NCBI GenBank assembly: GCA_002358555.1
Contig: DEPC01000246.1
Location: 1-24,924, forward strand
Direction of reading: 5' to 3'
From: Hungatella sp. UBA3402
GTDB taxonomy: Bacteria; Bacillota; Clostridia; Lachnospirales; Lachnospiraceae
Length of the DNA: 24,924 nucleotides
The stretch's first letter is position 1. Each line of letters begins with the position of its first letter. Made by a program: the position numbers and the translations under genes. Positions 14,969-22,098 of this stretch are shown here, piece after piece. Below the pieces are notes generated by a model. It made no database searches and was not told where the DNA came from. It worked only from the letters and a program-made list of their open reading frames with translations.

Positions 14969-15694
14969 TTATTCTACCCGCTTTAATACTTTTATTTTAT
15001 GTGAGGGCACGTCAAATAATGCTTCTACTGCTGCGGAAATTTCAGCCTGCACAGTTGGACTTCCTCCTCCTGTGGCAGTTACTACCACTCCGCTGATTTC
15101 TGGTCTCAATTCTTTTTCAAGCAAAGGCCCTTCCAAACCGCTTTGTCCAGAAAGAATGGTTCCTTCTGAAACCTCCTGGCTTCTGATATCTCTTGTTCCA
15201 CCATTGGAGTCTGTCTCTTGAGTACTAGAATAAGAAGTATTTTTGTCCACTCTCCACACCTTTTCCTCAGAACTTTTCAATACAATCATTACCTCCACCT
15301 CTCCCACCCCGTCCACATGACTGAGCAGTTCTTTCAGCCTGGCTTCCAACTGTTGTTCATAGCTCAATACGGTCTTAGATGTTCCTTCTACAGAATCTAC
15401 TTTCCAGCTTTCTAAGTTTTCTGTATTAGAAGAGTTCAAACCATTTGTTAAACCTACATTATTTTCACTTAATGAATCATTTTTTGCAGCTAAGTTTTCT
15501 TCCTGTTCTCCATAATTACTTGTCCACATTCCAGCAGACATTTGATTCCAAGAAGTTTTGGTGTCAGTATTTTTATTTTTTTTGCCCATAGGGAACGCTA
15601 ATATAAGAAAAATCAATCCCACTGCCAGAACAACCAGCCATTGGTCTTTACTGCCTTTGAACTTTAATTTCCACTTCCCCTGTTTCCAACCCAT
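14969..15694 (-). CDS. spoIIIAG: Stage III sporulation protein AG
   Basis: SpoIIIAG assembles into a large ring in the mother-cell membrane that is part of the feeding-tube channel and resembles secretin/type III secretion ring proteins. The 241-residue protein has one membrane anchor near 19-35 (WLVVLAVGLIFLILAFP), a polar Asn/Ser-rich linker (about 38-105), and the ring-building region from YEQQLEARLKELLSHVDGVG to the end, containing VVVTATGGGSPTVQAEISAA and VPSHKIKVLKR. Its ATG follows AAAGGTGG by 9 nt and lies 47 nt inside the end of spoIIIAF, so the two are translationally linked. spoIIIAH follows after 17 nt. Confidence 0.94.
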   Translation of the reverse strand: MGWKQGKWKLKFKGSKDQWLVVLAVGLIFLILAFPMGKKNKNTDTKTSWNQMSAGMWTSNYGEQEENLAAKNDSLSENNVGLTNGLNSSNTENLESWKVDSVEGTSKTVLSYEQQLEARLKELLSHVDGVGEVEVMIVLKSSEEKVWRVDKNTSYSSTQETDSNGGTRDIRSQEVSEGTILSGQSGLEGPLLEKELRPEISGVVVTATGGGSPTVQAEISAAVEALFDVPSHKIKVLKRVE

Positions 15695-16313
15695 AATAAG
15701 TTTCCACCTTTCTTTTAAGCTGATTCAGTGTTCCCTCTTGTGATAATTCAGATAGCGATTTCGTTTCTTCCCTTGTTTCCTTAGAAATTCCCTCTGCTGT
15801 CTCCTCCTCAGTTACCTTGATTGTCACTAATTCTACCGGATTTACTGCCTGTACTGCATCATCTTGCTCCTCTTTACCTTCCCTTCTTTCCATCACTTCC
15901 ATTTCAATTCTCACTACAGAGCCATATGCTTGGCTGTCTACATTTTTTTCAATGACTACATGGGCTCCCTTCGATACATACCCCATCTCCTCTGCCATAG
16001 CATTTAAATCAGATTCCACAGCTTCCTCATAGCTTCCCATAATCTGCTGTAAGCGCTGTTGCTCAATTCCCATAATCTCTCTGGAAAGGTCATCTGCCTG
16101 CTGTTGGAATGTAATAGCTTCAAAGGAGCTTGCAAGTCGTTCTTCCAGATTTAGTCCCCTTGCCACTGGCTGCACTATCAGAAGAATCAAAACCAATCCA
16201 GTAAAAACCCGAATATATCTACCATATTTCTTGTTTGGGAGAAGATTTTCTAATACAGTAAGAAAAACAAGAAAAAACAGGATATTTCCTGCCCAGTTCA
16301 AAACTTCCTTCAT
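15648..16313 (-). CDS. spoIIIAF: Stage III sporulation protein AF
   Basis: A 221-residue component of the mother-cell channel complex, with two N-terminal membrane segments (about 8-25 and 34-50: ILFFLVFLTVLENLLP and FTGLVLILLIVQPVARGL) and a soluble C-terminal domain that resembles ring-forming secretion proteins. The C-terminal region ends with the family-typical VETYYGLETGEVEIKVQ. I chose the ATG at 16313 because AGGAGG lies 5 nt upstream; an upstream in-frame TTG would translate the ribosome site. The acidic Glu/Thr-rich stretch near 150-195 is a variable linker. It overlaps spoIIIAG by 47 nt. Confidence 0.92.
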   Translation of the reverse strand: MKEVLNWAGNILFFLVFLTVLENLLPNKKYGRYIRVFTGLVLILLIVQPVARGLNLEERLASSFEAITFQQQADDLSREIMGIEQQRLQQIMGSYEEAVESDLNAMAEEMGYVSKGAHVVIEKNVDSQAYGSVVRIEMEVMERREGKEEQDDAVQAVNPVELVTIKVTEEETAEGISKETREETKSLSELSQEGTLNQLKRKVETYYGLETGEVEIKVQRQ

Positions 16314-16359
16314 CAGCTCCTCCTTTAACCCCAATTAGCAAGAAGTTTTCTTCTCAACA

Positions 16360-16379
16360 CATGATAGGAATCTATCATG
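16360..16379. repeat. Intercistronic stem-loop at the spoIIIAE end
   Basis: A perfect 8-bp inverted repeat (CATGATAG-4-CTATCATG) covers the tandem TGA TAG stops of spoIIIAE. There is no T-tract, so it is more likely a processing or mRNA-stability element than a terminator. Confidence 0.5.
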
Positions 16380-17553
16380 CATAATAGGTTACATTGGTTC
16401 CTGCACAGACGATTGCAATAGTAATGACCAAGATTAATGCTGCAGCTATCACCACCTGCAGCATCATTTTCTGTCCTTTCGCTGCTGCAGATACACAGCT
16501 CACCAGACGCTTATCACAGACAGGCTCCATCACTGCTGCCACACATTGATATAGAAGCAGCAAAATCAACAGTTTTATCACAGGCATTGCAATCAATATC
16601 ATCAGGATAATGACAGCCGCCATACCAATCGTATTTTTAATCAATACTCCAGAACCCACAAGCAGCTGAGTCATTGCTGCAGCTCCTTGTCCAATTCCTG
16701 GAATCATAGAAACTGCTTTCTGTACAGTTCCCTGTTTTAAGGAATCGACATAAGGTAAAATTAAGCTCTGAATGAGATGAAATCCTAGCACCAGCCCTGG
16801 TACAGTCTTTATCCCCCATGCTGCTAGTTGCTCTAAAAGTTCTGTCATTTTCGATAAAAATTCTTCCTTTTCCAAATTTCCTGCCATCTCAAGAAGCACA
16901 TAAACTCTTACCAATGGCAGCATCACAGTGTTTAAAAACCATTGGCCTGCTGTCATAATCCATAAGGTAAATTCATACATGGCAACTGCTGATACACTCC
17001 CCCCTGCAAATGCCACTGCCAGAAAATAGGCAGGCATCAGAACTCTCATAAACTCCAAGATATCCTTCACTACATTTGCTGCCAAGTTTATGCTCTCCAT
17101 CAAAGACATTGCCAAAAATGTAAATAGCAGCAGGTAAGTAATAAAAAATCCAGTTTCTGAAATCTGACTATTTTGAAAAACCGAAGAAAAATTGGTAAAT
17201 ATGGCACCCAAAATCCCTAATGCTAGAATCTGGCCTATAAGCCGACTTCCTGTAGAAACCTCTGAAAATAATGCATGTGTTAAAGCATTTAGAATTTCTC
17301 TGCATAATCCCATCAAATTGCCTGCCATCAAATATTTCATTACAGATTCCAGAGCTAATGTATTGGTTGCCTCCTTATTGTTAAGAAATTCGTCTATTTC
17401 TGAAAAATCGAATTGTTCCAGCCCTAAAAGTCCTTCCTCAGAATCAGAGTTAAAGGTCTGTCCTGCCCATGCTATCCCAGTAAATATTAAAATTGATACG
17501 ATTCCTGCTATAACAACCTCTAGCAGAATTTTCCTCAGAATCCTCTGCCCCAC
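16375..17553 (-). CDS. spoIIIAE: Stage III sporulation protein AE
   Basis: Polytopic membrane protein of the SpoIIIA-SpoIIQ channel, required for forespore sigma-G activity. It has an N-terminal signal-like helix (LLEVVIAGIVSILIFTGIAW), then a soluble acidic segment, and at least six further membrane segments, including GQILALGILGAIFTNF, FFITYLLLFTFLAMSL and VIILMILIAMPVIKLLILLL. I chose the GTG at 17553 (392 residues) because AGGAGG is 9 nt upstream; an in-frame ATG at 17592 adds 13 residues, RRRRK among them, that are simply the translated ribosome site, and has no good Shine-Dalgarno. The gene ends with adjacent TGA and TAG. B. subtilis SpoIIIAE is similar in size. It lies 58 nt after spoIIIAD. 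Confidence 0.93.
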   Translation of the reverse strand: MGQRILRKILLEVVIAGIVSILIFTGIAWAGQTFNSDSEEGLLGLEQFDFSEIDEFLNNKEATNTLALESVMKYLMAGNLMGLCREILNALTHALFSEVSTGSRLIGQILALGILGAIFTNFSSVFQNSQISETGFFITYLLLFTFLAMSLMESINLAANVVKDILEFMRVLMPAYFLAVAFAGGSVSAVAMYEFTLWIMTAGQWFLNTVMLPLVRVYVLLEMAGNLEKEEFLSKMTELLEQLAAWGIKTVPGLVLGFHLIQSLILPYVDSLKQGTVQKAVSMIPGIGQGAAAMTQLLVGSGVLIKNTIGMAAVIILMILIAMPVIKLLILLLLYQCVAAVMEPVCDKRLVSCVSAAAKGQKMMLQVVIAAALILVITIAIVCAGTNVTYYA

Positions 17554-17611
17554 CTTTCTTCTCCTCCTAAGGCTGATTTCGCCAGATATCATAGGGCAGC
17601 TTCTTTGCCAT

Positions 17612-17998
17612 TTACCCCATAAATGTCTTTAATGTCTCCATCAATGCCGAAAGAATTGGCATACTGACTGCCAATATGGATAGCTTCCCAAAAATCTCAA
17701 TCTGCCCACCTAAAGAGCTATATCCTGCATCTTTACAGATTCCAGAAGCAAATTCTGCAATATAGGTAATTCCTATCATCTTCATCATAGTTCCTAAATA
17801 CATGGTATCAATCTGAATATAAGACTGTATTTGTTTTAAGGTTTCCAGGACAGTTTCCAGCTTGGACAATCCATAGAAAAAAATAACCAGCCCAGCTCCC
17901 AAAACCAGATAAACTCCATACTCTGCTTTGACTGTTTTTAATTGCACTGCCAATATCACTGCCACCAACCCAATCACTGCAATCGTTACTGCTGTCAT
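17612..17998 (-). CDS. spoIIIAD: Stage III sporulation protein AD
   Basis: A 128-residue membrane protein with segments at about 4-20, 27-44 and 105-121 and a family-typical middle, MKMIGITYIAEFASGICKDA, then GYSSLGGQIEIFGKL. SpoIIIAD is needed for the mother-cell channel; its exact role is unknown, and resemblance to holin-like or export-apparatus proteins has been proposed for the AC/AD pair. The ATG is preceded by an AAGGA-type site 8 nt away. Sixty-seven nucleotides separate it from spoIIIAC. Confidence 0.95.
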   Translation of the reverse strand: MTAVTIAVIGLVAVILAVQLKTVKAEYGVYLVLGAGLVIFFYGLSKLETVLETLKQIQSYIQIDTMYLGTMMKMIGITYIAEFASGICKDAGYSSLGGQIEIFGKLSILAVSMPILSALMETLKTFMG

Positions 17999-18065
17999 AT
18001 TTCTTTTCCTTCCCTAATTACTAAACATTCTTAGAGATACTTACATTGCTAGACTTATTTACCTT

Positions 18066-18260
18066 CTATAAAGCAAAAAGATTTTTTATAGTCTCAAACA
18101 GTTCATAAATATAAGGAACCAACCAAAACAGAACCAGCACTAGACCTGCAAGGCTAGTTAAAAATGCTTGTTCATCTCTCCCACTGTGCTTTAGTACTTG
18201 GCAGATAACGGAAACCAAGATTCCTACTGCTGCAATCCTAAAAATCAAATTGACCCCCAT
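18066..18260 (-). CDS. spoIIIAC: Stage III sporulation protein AC
   Basis: A 64-residue protein with two membrane segments (LIFRIAAVGILVSVICQVL and SLAGLVLVLFWLVPYIYELF) separated by the conserved polar turn KHSGRDEQAFLTS. Length and sequence fit SpoIIIAC (about 65-68 residues). The ATG at 18260 follows AAGGAGG by 5 nt; the longer open frame upstream overlaps spoIIIAB and is rejected. It begins 10 nt after the spoIIIAB stop, with its ribosome site across that junction. Confidence 0.94.
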   Translation of the reverse strand: MGVNLIFRIAAVGILVSVICQVLKHSGRDEQAFLTSLAGLVLVLFWLVPYIYELFETIKNLFAL

Positions 18261-18270
18261 TCTATCCTCC

Positions 18271-18792
18271 TTAGCACATGATAATCGAGAGGAATAATCC
18301 CCCCATAATCCCAAGACTGGTATAAAGCCTGCTCTGTTCTCGCTCATGTTCCCTGTAAAATTGGATACTAAGCTCTAACTGCTCCAGATAAAGGGCTACT
18401 GTATGTTCCTGCATTTCCAAATCCAAATACCCCAAATGCTCTCCAAATTCCATGAGCTCCTGGATTTCCCTCTCTGACAGAAGCATGTCTTTTTTTTTCT
18501 TCTGAATTTCCCCTTGCCAAATTGTATAAAATAGTTCCCCCTGTTGCAGTTCAATCCTCCCTGCTACATCTACAAATAGCTCTGCTAATAGCCCTTCTGA
18601 TTTCTTTCCTACATGTCCAAATGCTTCTCCTAACGGCGCATGGGCATAGAGAATCTCTCCTTTGAGCATCACAATCATTTTCCTTAACTGCTCCAACATT
18701 CTTAAATGTTCTTTCCACTGTCCTGCCTTCCACATCCCTAATGCTCCACAGGAACAGGTAACAAGCAGACTTCCTGTCAATTTAAGCACCAT
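18271..18792 (-). CDS. spoIIIAB: Stage III sporulation protein AB
   Basis: A 173-residue protein with an N-terminal membrane segment (LKLTGSLLVTCSCGALGMW), a helical middle containing the family pattern RMLEQLRKMIVMLKGEILYA, then HAPLGEAF, and a C-terminal membrane helix (SLGIMGGLFLSIIM). It resembles GspF/type IV pilus platform proteins and is thought to work with the SpoIIIAA ATPase. The start at 18792 overlaps the end of spoIIIAA by 11 nt, the usual arrangement; longer in-frame starts would lie deep inside spoIIIAA. A Lys run (KKKK near 126) sits mid-protein. Confidence 0.93.
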   Translation of the reverse strand: MVLKLTGSLLVTCSCGALGMWKAGQWKEHLRMLEQLRKMIVMLKGEILYAHAPLGEAFGHVGKKSEGLLAELFVDVAGRIELQQGELFYTIWQGEIQKKKKDMLLSEREIQELMEFGEHLGYLDLEMQEHTVALYLEQLELSIQFYREHEREQSRLYTSLGIMGGLFLSIIMC

Positions 18793-19759
18793 AAGCCATT
18801 GCCATCCTTTCTGGACAATAGAGTCCATTTCCCACAGAATCGCAAATCTGGTGGACATGTCCCACATTTCCCTGATTATTTAAAATAATATATCGTTCAA
18901 ACATCTGCCCACGAACCATTTTTTCCAGCACTGGCTTTTGCATAATATCCTCAACTGAGCTGCCATGAACCGTTGCTATCAACTTACAGCCACAATTCAT
19001 CACATATTCGATAGCTTCCAAATCCTCTCGACTGCCAATTTCATCTACTGCAATTACCTGGGGTGACATTGTTCGTATCAACATCATCATTCCCAATGCC
19101 TTGGGACAACAATCCAAGATATCTGTCCTGATTCCAAGGTCATTTTGAGGAATTCCCTGATAACAAGCTCCCAATTCGGAACGCTCGTCCACCACTCCCA
19201 CAGTCACTCCTCTATGCCCAACAGCTCCTGTAGAAAGCTGGCGAATGATATCCCGCAATAGAGTTGTCTTTCCACATCGAGGTGGCGATATAAGGAGTGT
19301 GTGAGTAATCTGTCCCCATTCATACAGATAAGGCATTACCAAATCTGCACAGCCTTGTACTTCATGGGATAGTCTGACATTGATAAATGATATGTATTTC
19401 ATGCTGCGGATATCCTGGTTTTCTACCACAGTTCTACCTGCTACTCCAATTCGATGACCTCCCTGTATGGTAATAAACCCTTGTCTCATCTCCTCCTCAA
19501 AGGCATACAACGAATAGTTGCTAATATATTCCATGGTTTCTCTCAGCTCGTCCCTACTGACAATATAAGCGTCTTCCCCACTACTTCTTAACCGCCCTTC
19601 TAGGGTTACATAGTACTCACGATTTCCATATATCAGAAGAAGTGGTCCTCCTATCCGAAGCCGTATCTCCTGTACCTGCCTAAAATCCGCCTCTACCCTT
19701 AAAAGGATGCGGCGGATTTCTTTTGCAAATATACGGATTAGCTCGTCTTTTCTCTCCAC
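18782..19759 (-). CDS. spoIIIAA: Stage III sporulation protein AA, secretion-type ATPase
   Basis: A GspE/PilB-like ATPase of the mother cell proposed to power the SpoIIIA channel. The 325-residue protein has an N-terminal domain with EEEMRQGFITIQGGHRIGVA (about 88-107), Walker A PPRCGKTT (159-166), the block VGVVDERSELGACYQGIPQN, and Walker B QVIAVDEIG (234-242), followed by ATVHGSS. Start is GTG with GAGGAGG 7 nt upstream. It is the first gene of the spoIIIA operon (AA to AH, all present and in standard order), behind a sigma-E-type promoter (19802-19830), so expression should be restricted to the mother cell after polar division. Confidence 0.96.
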   Translation of the reverse strand: MERKDELIRIFAKEIRRILLRVEADFRQVQEIRLRIGGPLLLIYGNREYYVTLEGRLRSSGEDAYIVSRDELRETMEYISNYSLYAFEEEMRQGFITIQGGHRIGVAGRTVVENQDIRSMKYISFINVRLSHEVQGCADLVMPYLYEWGQITHTLLISPPRCGKTTLLRDIIRQLSTGAVGHRGVTVGVVDERSELGACYQGIPQNDLGIRTDILDCCPKALGMMMLIRTMSPQVIAVDEIGSREDLEAIEYVMNCGCKLIATVHGSSVEDIMQKPVLEKMVRGQMFERYIILNNQGNVGHVHQICDSVGNGLYCPERMAMAYGA

Positions 19760-19801
19760 GCTATCCCCTCCTCTTCCAGTTTCTCTGCTACTCTTTGTTT
19801 C

Positions 19802-19830
19802 AATATATGAAAGCTGTAACAGGAAAATGA
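19802..19830 (-). promoter_or_regulatory. Sigma-E-type promoter of the spoIIIA operon
   Basis: On the minus strand TCATTTT (19824-19830), a 14-nt spacer and CATATATT (19802-19809). These match the sigma-E consensus KMATATT at 6 of 7 positions and CATAYAHT at 8 of 8, with the normal spacing. The spoIIIAA start is about 40 nt downstream. B. subtilis spoIIIA is sigma-E controlled, so the context agrees. Confidence 0.75.
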
Positions 19831-19888
19831 CTTAGAGATTGTAAGAAAAATATTTTCTGTGGGAGTTGTGATTGTTTCTTCCCACAAT

Positions 19889-19931
19889 AAAAGGCTTTCT
19901 ATGATGACACCTAAATCATAGAAAGCCTTTT
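19889..19931. terminator. Long perfect hairpin, probable bidirectional terminator
   Basis: Seventeen perfect base pairs (19889-19905 with 19915-19931) close a 9-nt loop; the arms are A-rich outside and T-rich at the 3' end on either strand (AAAAGGCT...AGCCTTTT). It lies between the rlmH unit with its small ORF and the sigma-E promoter, so it insulates the sporulation operon from upstream vegetative transcription. Confidence 0.85.
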
Positions 19932-20046
19932 GCTTAATAATTATTTATGAAACATATAATTCTTCATAACATATCTAAATGAGAAAAATATCATCGTATT
20001 ATTTCTGGCAGAACACAGAAATGCTCCGCCTGTTACCATTCTGTTA

Positions 20047-20160
20047 TTAGATAATATAATACTCCTTATAAAGCTCCTGACGGTACTCTTCATTCTGTGA
20101 TACTCTAATAATATCTGATAACCCACCATCTTCATTTAGTAACATTATCAGCTTTGCCAT
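20047..20160 (-). CDS. Small unrecognised ORF behind rlmH (possibly frameshifted)
   Basis: A 37-codon frame begins at an ATG with GAGGGG 7 nt upstream, 11 nt after the rlmH stop, and reads MAKLIMLLNEDGGLSDIIRV, then SQNEEYRQELYKEYYII and TAA. Composition looks protein-like. An overlapping frame one base apart remains open past this stop to 19941 (ILSNNRMVTGGAFLCSARNN, then TMIFFSFRY, ending FHK). So a single indel near 20050-20065 may have split a gene of about 75 residues. I recognise no family. It lies between rlmH and the terminator at 19889, so it would be in the same transcript. Confidence 0.4.
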   Translation of the reverse strand: MAKLIMLLNEDGGLSDIIRVSQNEEYRQELYKEYYII

Positions 20161-20171
20161 CTTTTTTCCCC

Positions 20172-20651
20172 TCACTTATGATATGGCTCATGATTTACTA
20201 TGCGATAACTCCTGTATATCTGTTCCAGCAACATTACCCTCATAAGCTGGTGAGGGAATGTCATTTTAGAAAAGCTAAGGCAAAAATCTGCCCTGTCTAA
20301 AACCCTTTGAGCTAGCCCAAGAGAACCACCGATTATAAACACAATCTGGCTTATGCCACTTACTGCTAGATGCCCCAGCCTTTCTGATAACTCCACAGAA
20401 TCCAACATTCTTCCTTCAATAGCCAAGGCAATCACATATGCCCCATCTTTTATCTGAGCTAGGATACGTTCTCCCTCTTTTTCCTTAATCTGAGACTCCA
20501 AAACTTTACTTGCTCCATCAGGCGTCTTTTCGTCTGCTACCTGGATAATCTCCAGCTTACAATAACGGCCAAGGCGTTTTTTATACTCTGCTATTGCTTC
20601 CTCCCAAAATCGTTCCTTTATCTTACCTACGGTCACCAGTGTAATTTTCAT
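20172..20651 (-). CDS. rlmH: 23S rRNA (pseudouridine1915-N3)-methyltransferase RlmH
   Basis: RlmH is a SPOUT-class SAM enzyme that methylates pseudouridine 1915 in helix 69 of 23S rRNA on assembled 70S ribosomes. The 159-residue length is canonical, and the sequence is strongly conserved: MKITLVTVGKIKE, ADEKTPD, the knot motif FIIGGSLGL (105-113) and the C-terminal LSFSKMTFPHQLMRVMLLEQ and IYRSYRI..PYHK. The ATG comes 2 nt after the stop of the acetyltransferase gene, with a GGAG 8 nt upstream inside that gene, so translation is coupled. Confidence 0.98.
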   Translation of the reverse strand: MKITLVTVGKIKERFWEEAIAEYKKRLGRYCKLEIIQVADEKTPDGASKVLESQIKEKEGERILAQIKDGAYVIALAIEGRMLDSVELSERLGHLAVSGISQIVFIIGGSLGLAQRVLDRADFCLSFSKMTFPHQLMRVMLLEQIYRSYRIVNHEPYHK

Positions 20652-20653
20652 CT

Positions 20654-21181
20654 TTAAAACTCCAAAATCATATCATACCATACAGCCCCACCGTGAATGG
20701 ATGCAGATATCCCCAGATTTTTATAGCCAAACTGCTCATAAAATCCAATCAGCCCTTCTTTACAGGTGAGTATCAGTCCTTTCCTCCCACTTTGCTTGGC
20801 GTTTTTCATCATATGCCTCATAAGTTCCCCTGCGACTCCTTGATGCTGCCAGCATGGCGCCACATCCAACCCGAAAATGCTCTGATAACTGCCATAAGGA
20901 TTGTGCAGGGAGACATCTTCAAACATCTCGTCCTGTATAGTCCTTTGGTCAGTAACTGCTCCATTGATAAAGCCTATGACATGTCCATTCTTCTCTGCTA
21001 CAAAAAAACTGTCAGGAAACCGTTGTATTCTTGCTTTTAATGCTGCTGTTTTTGCTGCTTCTGCTAGAGGAAAACATAAAGTTTCTATCTGTGCTATTTC
21101 CTCCAAATCTTCCATAATTGCCTGTCTGATGCAATCTATTGTCGGATAATTTTTCATTGGTTGTTCCAAAATCTGCGTCAT
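20654..21181 (-). CDS. GNAT family N-acetyltransferase
   Basis: A 175-residue Gcn5-related acetyltransferase, using acetyl-CoA on an unknown amine. Visible are the N-terminal IRQAIMEDLEEIAQIETLCF followed by P and the AEAA stretch characteristic of the aralkylamine-acetyltransferase-like branch, the central strand GLDVAPCWQHQGVAGELMRH carrying the acetyl-CoA loop (Q/R-x-x-G-x-A/G pattern, here QHQGVAG), and the C-terminal FYEQFGYKNLG typical of GNATs. The ATG has AAGGAG 9 nt upstream and sits 13 nt after the response regulator gene; rlmH follows after 2 nt, so all three share an operon. The substrate cannot be deduced. Confidence 0.9.
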   Translation of the reverse strand: MTQILEQPMKNYPTIDCIRQAIMEDLEEIAQIETLCFPLAEAAKTAALKARIQRFPDSFFVAEKNGHVIGFINGAVTDQRTIQDEMFEDVSLHNPYGSYQSIFGLDVAPCWQHQGVAGELMRHMMKNAKQSGRKGLILTCKEGLIGFYEQFGYKNLGISASIHGGAVWYDMILEF

Positions 21182-21194
21182 TGAAATAATCTCC

Positions 21195-21899
21195 TTATCC
21201 CTGAGCTCGGAAATAATAGCCTACTCCCCATTTTGTATGTACAAACTGTGGAGCACTAGGGCTTGGTTCAATCTTTTCTCTCAACCGTCTTACATGGACA
21301 TCTACAGTTCTCACATCTCCAGAATCCATAGCTTTATTTCCCCAGACATATCCCAAAAGGGATTCTCTGCTGTATACCTTGTTTGGATTACATGCCAAAA
21401 GTTCCAGAAGGTCAAATTCCTTGGCAGTCAAGTTGATTTCCTTTTCTCCTACAAATACCCTTCTACCATCTCGGTCAAGCTTTAAGCTTCCTGCTGTAAC
21501 AACTCGGTTTTCTGGAATACCGCCTCTTCTGCCTCGTTTGGAGTTGCGACGTAAAATTGCCTTGATTCTGGCTTTTACTTCTAAAATATTAAATGGCTTT
21601 GTGATATAATCGTCAGCTCCATATTCTAAGCCCAATATTTTATCCATATCAGCTCCCTTGGCTGTCAACATGATAATCGGTACTTCCGAAAACTCTCTAA
21701 TTGCTTGACAGACCTCATAACCATCCGCCTTTGGGAGCATTACATCTAGCAAAATCACATCATATTCTGTCTCTTTTGCCTTATTAACAGCCTCTTCTCC
21801 ATCATAGGCACAGTCAACCTCCATTGCATCCTGCTCAAGACTGAACCGGATTCCTTTGACAATCAATTTCTCGTCGTCTACCACTAATACCTTCGCCAT
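21195..21899 (-). CDS. OmpR/PhoB-family response regulator (orphan)
   Basis: A 234-residue regulator: receiver domain (about 3-115) with acidic pair D8/D9, phospho-acceptor D52 (ILLDVMLP), T79 and K101 (YITKPF), then a winged-helix DNA-binding domain (about 135-232) with LTAKEFDLLELL and VRTVDVHVRRLREKI. Overall it is close to the WalR/PhoP type. AGAGGTGG precedes the ATG. No histidine kinase gene lies next to it: it is followed by a GNAT gene and rlmH. In B. subtilis the walRK locus also lies near rlmH (yydA), so this could be a reduced relative of that locus; the kinase must be elsewhere or regulation differs. Binding targets are unknown. Confidence 0.95.
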   Translation of the reverse strand: MAKVLVVDDEKLIVKGIRFSLEQDAMEVDCAYDGEEAVNKAKETEYDVILLDVMLPKADGYEVCQAIREFSEVPIIMLTAKGADMDKILGLEYGADDYITKPFNILEVKARIKAILRRNSKRGRRGGIPENRVVTAGSLKLDRDGRRVFVGEKEINLTAKEFDLLELLACNPNKVYSRESLLGYVWGNKAMDSGDVRTVDVHVRRLREKIEPSPSAPQFVHTKWGVGYYFRAQG

Positions 21900-22006
21900 C
21901 TTTCCACCTCTTCTAATCCTTAAGTATTCTTGAAAACTGATTTGCTCCCATCTTTATACTTCAGTTCTCAAAAGTACTCTGCCTTGTTGTATATAATATG
22001 CCCTCC

Positions 22007-22021
22007 TCCAGTTAAACTGGA
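22007..22021. repeat. 7-bp inverted repeat upstream of the response regulator
   Basis: TCCAGTT-A-AACTGGA lies in the 199-nt gap between the ComEA-like gene and the response regulator, about 110 nt before the regulator's ATG and next to a purine-rich GGAGGAGGG on the minus strand. It could be an operator; no well-spaced sigma-A promoter is obvious beside it. Confidence 0.35.
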
Positions 22022-22098
22022 ATCAAAATTTTGCTCTGATACAAAGAGCTTTCTTATTAGTTAATGGGCATAAGATAAGGGACACCTGACAGGCAGCC

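Noticed and set aside
21990..22010. Orphan GGAGGAGGG ahead of the response regulator suggesting a leader peptide
   Set aside because: No ATG, GTG or TTG at a usable distance; only an ATT codon follows, opening nine codons.
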